Below are positions 1 to 6,853 of a DNA stretch of 64,000 bases, piece after piece. This DNA comes from an uncultured Lachnospiraceae bacterium. GTDB taxonomy: Bacteria; Bacillota; Clostridia; Lachnospirales; Lachnospiraceae. Position 1 is the first letter of the stretch; each line of letters starts with the position of its first letter. The translations under genes and the position numbers were made by a program. The notes under the pieces were generated by a model. That model saw nothing but the letters and a program-made list of their open reading frames with translations. It had not been told where the DNA came from and made no database searches. Location: positions 1 to 64,000 of the forward strand of contig CAJTXP010000013.1 in NCBI GenBank assembly GCA_910583615.1, read 5' to 3'.

Positions 1-33
1 GTGTGTTTCCTTTTTTACACAACCGTCCCTGAA

Positions 34-171
34 TCACCTACTTTGCGTAAGATCCTTGTCAGACCGGGGCGGCTGTTTCTGTGTCTTGTTACTATCTTTA
101 CCAAAAGTATATCCGATTCCGAAGCAGGTCAAGCCAAAGCTCAGCACTGCGATAAGTCCCAAAATATCCAT
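34..171 (-). CDS. Small membrane peptide, holin-like-toxin type (45 aa)
   Basis: A 45-codon frame starts at ATG 171 behind a strong GGAGGG ribosome site nine bases upstream and stops at TGA 34-36. The product starts MDILGLIAVLSFGLTC, a single hydrophobic helix of about 22 residues, followed by a charged polar tail (KDSNKTQKQ). This layout resembles the short membrane peptides often annotated as putative holin-like toxins in Firmicutes. The function is not known. No antisense RNA promoter was established, so a type I toxin role is only a possibility. The good ribosome site and the membrane helix are what support it as a real gene. Confidence 0.55.
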   Translation of the reverse strand: MDILGLIAVLSFGLTCFGIGYTFGKDSNKTQKQPPRSDKDLTQSR

Positions 172-340
172 ATGGCTCAGCCCTCCTTTCCCAGATTCCC
201 TTTCGTGTTATGATATCACTTTAAACTATTTGATTGAAAATTCCAGTTATTTATTTAAAATATTTGGTTTATAATTTCAAAATATTGTTTGTAAAATACA
301 ATTAAATAGTTTATACTTATAACAACAAGGAGGTTTTACT

Positions 341-550
341 ATGACAATCGCACAGAAAATTGGCATGGCATTATCGTATAAAAATATGAGCCAGTCAGAG
401 CTTGCACGCCAAATCGGAACTACTCCACAAAACCTGAGTCAAAAGATCAAAAGAAACACTCTCACTAAAGAAGAACTGGAGAAGATCGCCGAAACTCTGG
501 GAGCCATATGGAAAGCTGAATTTGAATTTCCGGACGGAACAATTATATAA
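341..550 (+). CDS. XRE-family helix-turn-helix regulator (69 aa)
   Basis: A small DNA-binding protein made of one Cro/C1-type helix-turn-helix domain (about residues 4-55), with the typical SQSELARQIGTTPQNLSQKI recognition segment. A strong AAGGAGG site precedes the ATG, and the upstream 220-340 stretch is very AT-rich and likely holds the promoter. The C-terminal part (WKAEFEFPDG) is a short beta-like tail. There is no obvious partner gene: a 21-codon frame follows at 570 (MDDNQLYEKYQLWW) but is too short to call. It may regulate itself or the neighbouring small genes; the target is unknown. Confidence 0.75.
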   Translation: MTIAQKIGMALSYKNMSQSELARQIGTTPQNLSQKIKRNTLTKEELEKIAETLGAIWKAEFEFPDGTII

Positions 551-731
551 ATAAAGCGGGGTGCATACGATGGATGATAATCAACTTTACGAAAAATATC
601 AATTGTGGTGGAGCAATAGAACCCAAGATGAATAGTCATTTCGACTGTAGAAACATCCGACACCGCTCCCAACAAATTGATGGTGGATCTGCAACATATA
701 AATCAATCTGCGAAAGAAAGGAGTCATAATT

Positions 732-1295
732 ATGTCACTGGCATTAGCACAGCAAAGAGACTACACGATCGACGATATTTATAATCTTCCGGAAGGGCAG
801 AGAGCAGAACTGATCAACGGCCAGATATATGATATGGCGCCGCCAAGTACGACACATCAAAGGATTTGCGGCAGACTGCATCAGGCAATAGCAAATTACA
901 TTGACAGTAATGATGGAAACTGTGAAGTATTTTCTGCTCCTTTTGCTGTTTTTCTCAACGAGGACAACAAAACCTATGTGGAGCCCGACATCTCTGTTAT
1001 CTGCGAACCTGACAAGCTTACAGAGAGAGGCTGCACAAGCGCTCCGGACTGGATCATTGAGATCATCTCCCCCGGCAACCCGGAATATGACTATGTACGG
1101 AAACTGAATCTTTATCTGGATGCAGGAGTCCGGGAATACTGGATCGTAGATCCCCGTGACCGGAAAATACTTGTGTATTATCTGCAGAATGAACATACAG
1201 AGGATTTCACAGTGAGGCCATATACATTCCAGGACAAGGTAAAGGTCAATATCTATAAAGACCTCTGTATTGATTTCAATGACTTGAATCTGTGA
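732..1295 (+). CDS. Uma2-family (DUF820) PD-(D/E)XK nuclease-like protein
   Basis: The 187-residue product has the Uma2 layout: YTIDDIYNLPEGQRAELING near the N-terminus, MAPPSTTHQ, then VEPDISVIC, APDWIIEIISPGN and VREYWIVDP. The acidic residues in PDISV and IIEIISPG correspond to the putative catalytic D and E of the PD-(D/E)XK fold. Its role in the cell is not established for this family, which is often multicopy and linked to mobile DNA. An AAAGGAG site lies just upstream. A second full-length member lies at 9106-9639, and a fragment repeating this gene's ribosome site and first codons lies at 1418-1463. Confidence 0.85.
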   Translation: MSLALAQQRDYTIDDIYNLPEGQRAELINGQIYDMAPPSTTHQRICGRLHQAIANYIDSNDGNCEVFSAPFAVFLNEDNKTYVEPDISVICEPDKLTERGCTSAPDWIIEIISPGNPEYDYVRKLNLYLDAGVREYWIVDPRDRKILVYYLQNEHTEDFTVRPYTFQDKVKVNIYKDLCIDFNDLNL

Positions 1296-1417
1296 TGTGT
1301 TCCATTCCTCGTGGATGAAGAAAGGGGTGAGAAAATTTTTACATCCCCTGTTTGATGGGGAAAGATTTCCCCGCTGCTTCACGAATGGGGAACGCCTGAC
1401 CATTCCCCCAGACTATC

Positions 1418-1463
1418 AAAGAAAGGAGTCATGAACATGGCACCAGCATCAGCACAAATCTGA
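1418..1463 (+). pseudogene. Truncated duplicate of the Uma2 gene start
   Basis: The sequence AAGAAAGGAGTCAT followed by an ATG repeats the leader of the Uma2 gene at 732. The first codons read MAPASAQI and then stop, against MSLALAQQ in the intact gene. This looks like the remnant of a second tandem Uma2 copy that lost its body. Nothing Uma2-like was seen after the stop. Confidence 0.45.
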
Positions 1464-1636
1464 AACAGGGCGGTTGCCATCAACTCAACAAATGGATTAT
1501 GGTACTGCCATTGAGAGGGAAAAACTAAGAGGTTATGAGGGTATATAAGAACTTCTAAAGAGATAATCTAAATTCACCATAAATTGTCTATTAATATTTT
1601 ATGTAAAGTCCCCTTGAGAAAAAACAGAAAAGGACA

Positions 1637-1803
1637 TTATGCACAAAAAAACAGAAGGTGGAAAAATCTGCCAAAACATTTCCCCAGATTTTTCACAGAA
1701 TTATCCACATTTAAGAGGTTCGAAAATATGGAAAAACTTAAGTTATTCACAAAGTTATCCACATTATCCACATTTTCGGTGTGTAAAAGCATGTTTATAC
1801 ACT
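1637..1803 (+). promoter_or_regulatory. Cluster of DnaA-box-like 9-mers
   Basis: Three perfect TTATCCACA boxes sit at 1701-1709, 1755-1763 and 1764-1772 on the plus strand. Near matches are TTATGCACA at 1637-1645, TTTTTCACA at 1689-1697, TTATTCACA at 1743-1751 and TTATACACT at 1795-1803. An AT-rich stretch follows at 1805-1960. There is no long coding frame here. The arrangement fits a DnaA-binding locus, either a replication origin or a DnaA-titration site. No dnaA, dnaN or rpmH is in view, so an origin is not demonstrated. Confidence 0.5.
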
Positions 1804-1905
1804 GGGGCAAAAAAAACAGATGTTTTGTGATTATCCGCTAAAACTGTTGGATTTTTGAAAAAAATAAAAATAGTGCTTGACATTTAAAATGTCTAAAATC
1901 AGGCG

Positions 1906-1943
1906 TTATTATCTGAAAATAAAAACTGCTTTTCAGATAATAA
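1906..1943 (+). repeat. Perfect 14-bp inverted repeat (operator-like) at the trmB promoter
   Basis: Arms TTATTATCTGAAAA (1906-1919) and TTTTCAGATAATAA (1930-1943) are exact complements around a 10-base spacer. The right arm contains the candidate -35 element of the promoter in front of trmB, so a bound protein would block it. There is no T-run, so a terminator is unlikely. The shorter palindrome GACATTTAAAATGTC lies just upstream at 1879-1893. Confidence 0.5.
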
Positions 1944-1958
1944 AGAATCGTGTACAAT
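1930..1958 (+). promoter_or_regulatory. Candidate sigma-A promoter of trmB
   Basis: TTTTCA (1930-1935) and TACAAT (1953-1958) are separated by 17 bp, and the trmB start lies 55 bp downstream. The -35 is weak and overlaps the right arm of the inverted repeat, which suggests regulated expression. Confidence 0.4.
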
Positions 1959-2012
1959 AAGAACACCAGGTTCCAGGCCTGATCAGGAACAGAGAGAAAA
2001 CGGAGACAGAAC

Positions 2013-2657
2013 ATGAGACTGAGAAATATAAGAGGATCGCGGGAGATTATTGCGGCAAGTGAATATGTGGTTCATGAAGAAGAGACAAGGGCGGGAACAT
2101 GGCATGCAATTTTTGGAAACGATCACCCGATTCATATGGAGATCGGCATGGGGAAGGGAAAATTCATCATGGCCATGGCGAAGAAGAACCCTCATATCAA
2201 TTATCTGGGAATCGAGAAATATTCCAGTGTCCTTCTGCGTGCGCTGGAAAAGATGGAGCAGGAGGAGAAGCCGCTTCCCAATCTGTATTTTATCAGAATG
2301 GATGCAGAGCATATCGGAAAGGCGTTTGCCAGGGGGGAAGTAGAACGGATCTATCTGAACTTTTCGGATCCATGGCCCAAAGACCGGCATGCCAGAAGAA
2401 GGCTGACCAGCAGAGAGTTTCTGGCGCGTTATGAACAGATTCTGGCTTTGGACGGATGGGTGGAATTCAAGACGGACAACCGCCCGCTCTTTGATTTTTC
2501 CGTGGAATCGGTGAAAGAAGCGGGATGGAAGCTTCGGACAGTGACCTTTGACCTGCACCGGGATCCGGAACTGATGAAGGGGAACGTCATGACAGAATAT
2601 GAGGAACGTTTTTCGGCCATGGGGAATCCGATCCATAAACTGATTGCAGGGCGGTAA
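2013..2657 (+). CDS. trmB: tRNA (guanine46-N7)-methyltransferase
   Basis: This SAM-dependent enzyme makes m7G at position 46 in the tRNA variable loop. The 214-residue length is normal for the family. The SAM-binding loop EIGMGKGKF is at about residues 43-51, and the family signature NFSDPWPKDRHARRR, which carries substrate-binding residues, is at about 115-130. The ATG at 2013 is the first plausible start, with a GGAG-like site about nine bases ahead. It is apparently monocistronic, with a tRNA gene downstream under its own promoter. Confidence 0.95.
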   Translation: MRLRNIRGSREIIAASEYVVHEEETRAGTWHAIFGNDHPIHMEIGMGKGKFIMAMAKKNPHINYLGIEKYSSVLLRALEKMEQEEKPLPNLYFIRMDAEHIGKAFARGEVERIYLNFSDPWPKDRHARRRLTSREFLARYEQILALDGWVEFKTDNRPLFDFSVESVKEAGWKLRTVTFDLHRDPELMKGNVMTEYEERFSAMGNPIHKLIAGR

Positions 2658-2708
2658 AGAGAAAGTAAAGTTTTTCTGAAAAAATTTAAAAAAATTAAAA
2701 AAAAGTAC

Positions 2709-2737
2709 TTGCATTTTCTGAAGAAGTTGAGTATAAT
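2709..2737 (+). promoter_or_regulatory. Promoter of the tRNA-Lys gene
   Basis: TTGCAT (2709-2714) and a perfect TATAAT (2732-2737) are 17 bp apart, ending 62 bp before the tRNA. A small inverted repeat, TTGTTC-GTT-GAACAA, lies right after the -10 (2743-2757). Confidence 0.7.
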
Positions 2738-2799
2738 ATGTCTTGTTCGTTGAACAAAACAGCAGAAAATCAGATTTACTGAGTTCTGTAATATGGAAT

Positions 2800-2872
2800 G
2801 CGCTTTTAGCTCAGTTGGTAGAGCACCTGACTCTTAATCAGGGTGTCCAGGGTTCGAGCCCCTGATGGCGCA
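2800..2872 (+). tRNA. tRNA-Lys (anticodon CTT)
   Basis: The 73-base sequence folds as a cloverleaf: D arm with AGCTCAGTTGGTAGAGCA, anticodon stem CCTGA/TCAGG with loop CTCTTAA (anticodon CTT, reading AAG), and T arm CAGGG-TTCGAGC-CCCTG. The acceptor strands GCGCTTT and ATGGCGC pair with one U:U mismatch at the sixth pair and a G:U at the fifth. CCA is not encoded. The discriminator base is A. Confidence 0.93.
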
Positions 2873-2877
2873 TGCAG

Positions 2878-2924
2878 GAGCACTGTTTTTGGAAGCTTAA
2901 GTCCGGGGGCGGTGTTCTTTTTTG
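2878..2924 (+). terminator. Candidate terminator after the tRNA
   Basis: GAGCACTG (2878-2885) pairs with CGGTGTTC (2910-2917), including two G:U pairs, and is followed by six T. The loop is long (24 bases), so this is a moderate call. No other terminator follows the tRNA. Confidence 0.5.
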
Positions 2925-2950
2925 TGTGGAAAATATTATACATCGGTCAA

Positions 2951-2979
2951 TTGACAATTTCTGGATATATTGCTATGAT
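2951..2979 (+). promoter_or_regulatory. Strong promoter without a downstream gene on this strand
   Basis: A perfect TTGACA (2951-2956), a 17-bp spacer and TATGAT (2974-2979). It points into about 110 bp of non-coding DNA that ends in a long stem-loop, then runs antisense into the 3' end of the histidine kinase gene. It is most simply the promoter of a small RNA. Confidence 0.6.
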
Positions 2980-2985
2980 GGGAAC

Positions 2986-3083
2986 TGAACAGGGGTCAGA
3001 ATATGACCGAATAACATGTGGATACGGGTTTCATAAAAGGAGGAGACATTGGAGAGTCGGCCTCCCCCTTATAAAACCCGTCT
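2986..3083 (+). ncRNA. Candidate structured small RNA
   Basis: The likely transcript from the preceding promoter contains GGTCA-GAATA-TGACC, then a long hairpin. The outer arms ACGGGTTT (3024-3031) and AAACCCGT (3074-3081) are perfect, with inner pairings ATAA/TTAT and GGAGG/CCTCC. The inner stem hides an AAAAGGAGG ribosome-site-like motif followed at 3049 by TTG, which opens only a 13-codon frame. No T-run follows, so this is not a simple terminator. It could be a regulatory RNA, possibly antisense to the kinase mRNA. No known RNA family is recognised. Confidence 0.4.
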
Positions 3084-3090
3084 GGGATAA

Positions 3091-3840
3091 TTATATACAA
3101 ATATGAGAAATTGGCAGTAATGGAAGGTGTACCTGGACTTCCGTCCCCTTTCCGACGGATGATCGGAGGTGGATGGTTCCGTTGTGCGCCAGTATGATAC
3201 GCCGGGCAATGGAAAGTCCAAGCCCTGTACCATTTTCTTTATGTGTTACAAAAGGCCGGAAAATGGTCTTCTGCTGTTCTGCGGAGATTCCGCAGCCGTT
3301 GTCCTTGACGGCGATCATCAGCCGCTTGTCGTGCGTGAATACCTTCAGTGTAATCCGGCCCCGTCCGGTGATGGATTCTATGGAATTCTTGATGAGATTG
3401 ATGAACACCTGTTTCAGGCGGATCGGGTCTCCATAGAAATCCGGATATGTGTCATCCAGCTTGATCAGCAGCGGGATGTGCCGGTCCAGAAGCTCAGGGA
3501 GCAGCGTATCCTTCAGGTCGCATGCAAATTCTCTGGGATCTATTCTGGTGATGTTTAACTGTTCTCCATTGTTAAATGCGGAGATATCGTCTAAAAGTAT
3601 TTTCAGATACTGAAGGTCATGTTTCATCTGGTCCCAGAATTCAAAATCCTCAACTTCCGGATGCAGCTTCTGAATCCACTGGATCGAACTGTCCATATAG
3701 GTGAGCGGGTTTCGAATCTCATGAGAGATCTGAGACAGGGTAAGATGGTGATCTTTTTTGATGGCAGTAATCAATTCATGGAAGTTCTTGTCTTTTGACA
3801 TCAGACGTTCCATTTTTTCCTGTTCGTCGTATGTAAGCAT
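3091..3840 (-). CDS. Orphan cytoplasmic sensor-less histidine kinase
   Basis: The 249-residue protein consists almost only of kinase core. A short N-terminal linker precedes a HisKA domain with the phospho-acceptor His at about residue 40 (SQISHEIRNP). A HATPase_c domain follows with an N box (INLIKNSIESI), G1 box (KDNGCGIS) and G2 box (GTGLGLSIARR). There is no membrane segment and no sensor domain. No response regulator is adjacent, which fits kinases that phosphorylate Spo0A or a regulator elsewhere. The ATG at 3840 has an AGGGAG site. Three Spo0A-box-like sites lie upstream of its promoter. Confidence 0.85.
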   Translation of the reverse strand: MLTYDEQEKMERLMSKDKNFHELITAIKKDHHLTLSQISHEIRNPLTYMDSSIQWIQKLHPEVEDFEFWDQMKHDLQYLKILLDDISAFNNGEQLNITRIDPREFACDLKDTLLPELLDRHIPLLIKLDDTYPDFYGDPIRLKQVFINLIKNSIESITGRGRITLKVFTHDKRLMIAVKDNGCGISAEQQKTIFRPFVTHKENGTGLGLSIARRIILAHNGTIHLRSSVGKGTEVQVHLPLLPISHICI

Positions 3841-3859
3841 GTCATCACTCCCTGTCTGT

Positions 3860-3888
3860 AATATAACAGATATGTCAAAAAATGGCAA
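3860..3888 (-). promoter_or_regulatory. Promoter of the orphan histidine kinase
   Basis: On the minus strand, TTGCCA (3888-3883), a 17-bp spacer and TATATT (3865-3860) precede the kinase start. The Spo0A-like boxes begin 10 bp upstream of the -35, a position suited to activation. Confidence 0.5.
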
Positions 3889-3897
3889 ATAAAATCG

Positions 3898-3926
3898 TTC
3901 GACAAATATCGACATAAATCGACAGA
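3898..3926 (-). promoter_or_regulatory. Three tandem Spo0A-box-like sites
   Basis: On the minus strand TTTGTCGAA (3906-3898) matches the core 0A box TGTCGAA exactly. TATGTCGAT (3916-3908) and TCTGTCGAT (3926-3918) follow with exact 10-bp spacing, so all three face the same side of the helix. Their position upstream of the kinase promoter suggests Spo0A feedback on a sporulation-type kinase. Confidence 0.55.
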
Positions 3927-3946
3927 ACCTGTTTTCAAACAGGTTC
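3925..3946 (+). repeat. Perfect 10-bp-arm inverted repeat between kinase and HIT genes
   Basis: GAACCTGTTT and AAACAGGTTC flank a TC centre and overlap the third Spo0A-like box by two bases. No T-run follows on either strand, so an operator is more likely than a terminator. It lies between divergent genes and could act on either. Confidence 0.45.
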
Positions 3947-4011
3947 CATTTAAGATAAATGAACCGTTTGCGGTGTTTTACATAGTGAAAGAAAGGTTGG
4001 GTGGACAGATT

Positions 4012-4425
4012 ATGAAAGACAGTAATTGTATATTCTGCAGGATTGCAAATGGAGAGATTCCTTCCACGACGCTGTATGAAGATGAGGATTTTCGGGTGAT
4101 ACTGGATCTGGGTCCTGCGACAAGGGGACATGCGCTGCTGCTTCCAAAGGAGCATTATAAGGATTTGTTTGATCTTGAAGATGAAGTGGCGGCAAAGGCT
4201 CTGGTACGGGCGAAAAGGATTGCAGGAAGGCTTCAGGCGGCGCTTGGCGCGGACGGTATGAATCTGGTGCAGAATAACGGAGAAGCGGCGGGACAGACCG
4301 TCTTCCACTTCCATATGCATCTGATTCCCCGCTATCAAAACGACCATGCAGGGATCCTGTGGGAGCCGGGCAGCACCACGCCGGAGGACATGGAAGAAGT
4401 AAGAAGACTGGTTGAGGGCCAGTGA
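4012..4425 (+). CDS. HIT-family nucleotide hydrolase
   Basis: A 137-residue histidine-triad protein of the Hint/HinT-like group that hydrolyses nucleoside phosphoramidates or related AMP conjugates. The N-terminal CIFCRIANGEIPS is typical, and the catalytic triad motif HFHMHLIPR lies at about residues 98-106. The start at 4012 gives the usual family length; an earlier in-frame ATG at 3973 would add an atypical extension. The ribosome site (GGGTGG) is weak. The sigma-factor gene follows after 19 bp and may be cotranscribed. Confidence 0.92.
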   Translation: MKDSNCIFCRIANGEIPSTTLYEDEDFRVILDLGPATRGHALLLPKEHYKDLFDLEDEVAAKALVRAKRIAGRLQAALGADGMNLVQNNGEAAGQTVFHFHMHLIPRYQNDHAGILWEPGSTTPEDMEEVRRLVEGQ

Positions 4426-4444
4426 GAGATAATCAGGAGTAGTT

Positions 4445-4975
4445 ATGAAGGAACAGGATCATCGCCTGGATGATTACTTTGAGCGTTATGGAGATATGCT
4501 GTTCCGGCATGTCCGTACATTTGTGGACTATCATACGGCAGAGGATATCTGTCAGGAAACCTTTCTGCGCCTTGCCAGGAATCTGGATCATGTAAAGCCG
4601 GAGATGGTGAAGTCGTGGCTGTTGGGAGTATCAAAGCGTCAGGCGCTTGATTATCTGAAAAAAGGCGGCCGGTACAGGACAAGACTCGGGTTGAATCCGG
4701 AAGACCTGGATGGCATTGATGTGAATTCGGATACAGAACGCATTGTGATCGAACAGGAAGAGAGCAGGGAGATGGACCGGGTTCTGGAATGCCTTGAGAA
4801 AGAAAAGCCAAGATGGCATGATGCGCTTCTCATGAAATATCAGGAACGTATGAGCGACCGTGAGATCGGCATCGAGATGGGAATCAAGACATCGCTGGTC
4901 GGCCAGTGGAGACACAGAGCAAGACTGTGGCTGAAGAACCGGTACGCCAGAAAAGAGGACGAACAGGACGGATAA
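4445..4975 (+). CDS. ECF-like sigma-70 family factor, copy 1
   Basis: A 176-residue sigma factor with region 2 (FVDYHTAEDICQETFLRLARN, about residues 25-45) and region 4 (LLMKYQERMSDREIGIEMGI then SLVGQWRHRARLWLKN, about 125-168). It should direct RNA polymerase to a small regulon. A paralog of exactly the same length follows at 5070, with the same opening KDHRLDDYF-type residues and the same SLVGQWR helix. The probable anti-sigma gene is not adjacent but at 7252, beyond murG. Confidence 0.85.
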   Translation: MKEQDHRLDDYFERYGDMLFRHVRTFVDYHTAEDICQETFLRLARNLDHVKPEMVKSWLLGVSKRQALDYLKKGGRYRTRLGLNPEDLDGIDVNSDTERIVIEQEESREMDRVLECLEKEKPRWHDALLMKYQERMSDREIGIEMGIKTSLVGQWRHRARLWLKNRYARKEDEQDG

Positions 4976-5069
4976 AGATACACAGGGGAATGGAGGACTG
5001 ATACCAGGAAGCGAAAGACATGTTCTGTAAACAGAAAATATCAGCGAGAGGATATTGGTAGTACTTATT

Positions 5070-5600
5070 ATGAAGGAAAAGGATCATCGTCTGGATGATT
5101 ACTTTAAGTGTTATGGAGATATAACGTTTCAGAATATCTGTCTGTTTGTGGATTACCATACGGCAGAAGATATTTGTCAGGAGACGTTTCTGCGCCTGGC
5201 GGAAAATCTGGACAGCGTGAATTCGAAGATGGTGAAGGCATGGCTGATCGTGGTATCAGAACGTCTGGCAAAGGACCATCTGAAAAAAGGCGGAAAGCAT
5301 GTTTCAAGAATCGGACTGGAACTTGACAAGGTGGATCTGGAGGACCTGAGTTCTGATGTGGAAAATATGGTGGAGGAACTGGAAGAGAGCCGGAAAAAGG
5401 GCAGGATACTGAAACGATTGAAAAAGGAAAGGCCGCAATGGTATGATGTCCTGCTTATGAAGTATCTGGAGGATATGAGTGACCGTGTGATCGGAAAGAA
5501 GCTGGGGATCAGGGAGTCTCTGGTCGGCCAGTGGAGACGGCGGGCAAGGCTGTGGCTGCGGGACCGGTATTCCAGGGAATATGGAGAAAGGGACAGTTAA
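5070..5600 (+). CDS. ECF-like sigma-70 family factor, copy 2
   Basis: This 176-residue tandem paralog of the factor at 4445 aligns from first to last residue. It keeps region 2 (VDYHTAEDICQETFLRLAENL) and region 4 (YLEDMSDRVIGKKLGI, SLVGQWRRRARLWLRD). Region 2.4 and the linker differ (KHVSRIGLELDKV against RYRTRLGLNPEDL), so promoter choice may have diverged. The start at 5070 matches the start of copy 1; an earlier ATG at 5055 lacks a counterpart there. The stop codon lies inside a perfect 20-bp palindrome. Confidence 0.82.
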   Translation: MKEKDHRLDDYFKCYGDITFQNICLFVDYHTAEDICQETFLRLAENLDSVNSKMVKAWLIVVSERLAKDHLKKGGKHVSRIGLELDKVDLEDLSSDVENMVEELEESRKKGRILKRLKKERPQWYDVLLMKYLEDMSDRVIGKKLGIRESLVGQWRRRARLWLRDRYSREYGERDS

Positions 5601-5608
5601 CTGTCCCT
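5589..5608 (+). terminator. Perfect palindrome across the sigma-factor stop codon
   Basis: AGGGACAGTTAACTGTCCCT is a perfect 20-bp palindrome containing the TAA stop of sigma copy 2. A T-run is poor, so termination would be weak. It separates the sigma gene from the convergent murG gene. Confidence 0.4.
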
Positions 5609-5670
5609 GAGATCATTTTATGTGTTGCTTTTCACGTTTACGCTGTTGGGACGCCTGGAGCAGATACCGG

Positions 5671-6735
5671 TCAGCCTGCCGTCTCTTCGATTAAACGGAA
5701 GATGGTATCAACCGCATCTGTCTGCCTGCATGAGCGCATGGCCTGAATATAGTCTTCCCGGCGGGCGGACAGGTCGGATACTGCATGCAGGAGAGTATCG
5801 CGGGTCAGCTCTTCTTCTTCAAGAACCATGGAAAAGCCCTGGCGCTCGAAAGATCTGGCGTTCAGGATCTGGTCCCCCCGGCTTGCTCTGGCGGAGAGCG
5901 GGATCAGAAGCATGGGCTTTTGGAGCTTCAGAAGTTCGCAGACGGCATTGGCTCCGGCTCTGGAAATGACAAGGTCGCACAGGGCGAACAGGTCGGGAAG
6001 CTCCTTCTGGATATACTCGTACTGTACATAGCCTTTTGTATGCAGAAGGCCGGCGTCGAGTTTGCCCTTTCCGCAGAGATGGACGATCTGCCACTGCTTT
6101 AAAAGTTCAGGGAGGGCGTCGCGAACGGACTGGTTGATGACGCCTGAGCCGAGGCTTCCGCCCATGACCATCAAAACGGGTTTATCCGTGGTAAATCCGG
6201 TCAGAGTGAGTGCGGCGCTTCGCTTTCCTTCCATCAGTTCCCGGCGGATGGGGCATCCGGTCAGGACAGCCTTGCCTTTCGGAAGATACTGGATGGTCTC
6301 CGGGAAATTGCAGCAGACTTTTGTAGCGCCGGGCATGCTCAGCTTGTTGGCAAGGCCGGGCGTCAGGTCGGATTCATGGCAGATAACGGGGATATGCCTT
6401 CGTCTGGCTGCCATGACAACGGGGACAGCGACGAAGCCGCCTTTTGAGAAGACGATGTCGGGCTTCAGCTTTTTCATCAGGGAAGATGCTTCGGAGAAGC
6501 CTTTGAGGACCCGGAAGGGGTCGGTGAAGTTCTTCCAGTCAAAATAGCGGCGGAGTTTTCCGGAAGAAATGCCGTAATAGGGGATCTTCTGGGCCTCGAT
6601 GAGTTTCTTCTCGATGCCGTCAGTGGAGCCGATGTAGGTGATGGTGTAACCTGCGGCGCGCAGACGGGGCAGCAGGGCAATGTTCGGGGTTACGTGGCCG
6701 GCAGTGCCTCCGCCGGTGAGTATGATATGCTTCAT
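5671..6735 (-). CDS. murG: UDP-GlcNAc:lipid I N-acetylglucosaminyltransferase MurG
   Basis: A peripheral membrane glycosyltransferase that adds GlcNAc to lipid I to make lipid II for peptidoglycan. The 354 residues match family length. The N-terminal loop GGGTAGHVTPNIALL, the acceptor-domain HESDLTPG, the second glycine loop MGGSLGSG and the donor-site SRAGANAVCELL are all present. The start at 6735 has a GGGAGGAG site. Unlike most murG genes it stands alone, not in a division/cell-wall cluster, and splits a sigma pair from a likely anti-sigma gene. It has its own near-perfect promoter at 6854-6881. Confidence 0.93.
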   Translation of the reverse strand: MKHIILTGGGTAGHVTPNIALLPRLRAAGYTITYIGSTDGIEKKLIEAQKIPYYGISSGKLRRYFDWKNFTDPFRVLKGFSEASSLMKKLKPDIVFSKGGFVAVPVVMAARRRHIPVICHESDLTPGLANKLSMPGATKVCCNFPETIQYLPKGKAVLTGCPIRRELMEGKRSAALTLTGFTTDKPVLMVMGGSLGSGVINQSVRDALPELLKQWQIVHLCGKGKLDAGLLHTKGYVQYEYIQKELPDLFALCDLVISRAGANAVCELLKLQKPMLLIPLSARASRGDQILNARSFERQGFSMVLEEEELTRDTLLHAVSDLSARREDYIQAMRSCRQTDAVDTIFRLIEETAG

Positions 6736-6790
6736 GTGGATGATTCTCCTCCCTGGGCTGGTTTTAAGACGGATCCGGTGGCTGCGCTCT

Positions 6791-6826
6791 GGAGATTCTG
6801 GAGATTCCGGAGATCCCGGAGCTTCC
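6791..6826 (+). repeat. Four imperfect 9-bp tandem repeats
   Basis: GGAGATTCT, GGAGATTCC, GGAGATCCC and GGAGCTTCC follow each other directly in the leader between the murG promoter and its start. On the minus strand they keep the murG reading phase, but no start codon with a ribosome site supports an extended protein. Confidence 0.5.
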
Positions 6827-6853
6827 GGGGGTTGGGATCGTCGTATGTTGATT

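Noticed and set aside
570..635. 21-codon frame after the XRE gene
   Set aside because: It is very short, has no good ribosome site and stops without any recognisable feature.
1584..1841. Short frames across the DnaA-box cluster
   Set aside because: They lack ribosome sites, are Lys/Phe-rich and merely translate the repeated boxes.
1877..1882. Perfect TTGACA upstream of trmB as the promoter -35
   Set aside because: No acceptable -10 lies 15-19 bp downstream; the TACAAT at 1953 pairs better with 1930-1935.
2843..3106. An 87-codon frame across the tRNA end and the structured transcript
   Set aside because: It begins inside the tRNA and crosses a terminator and a promoter.
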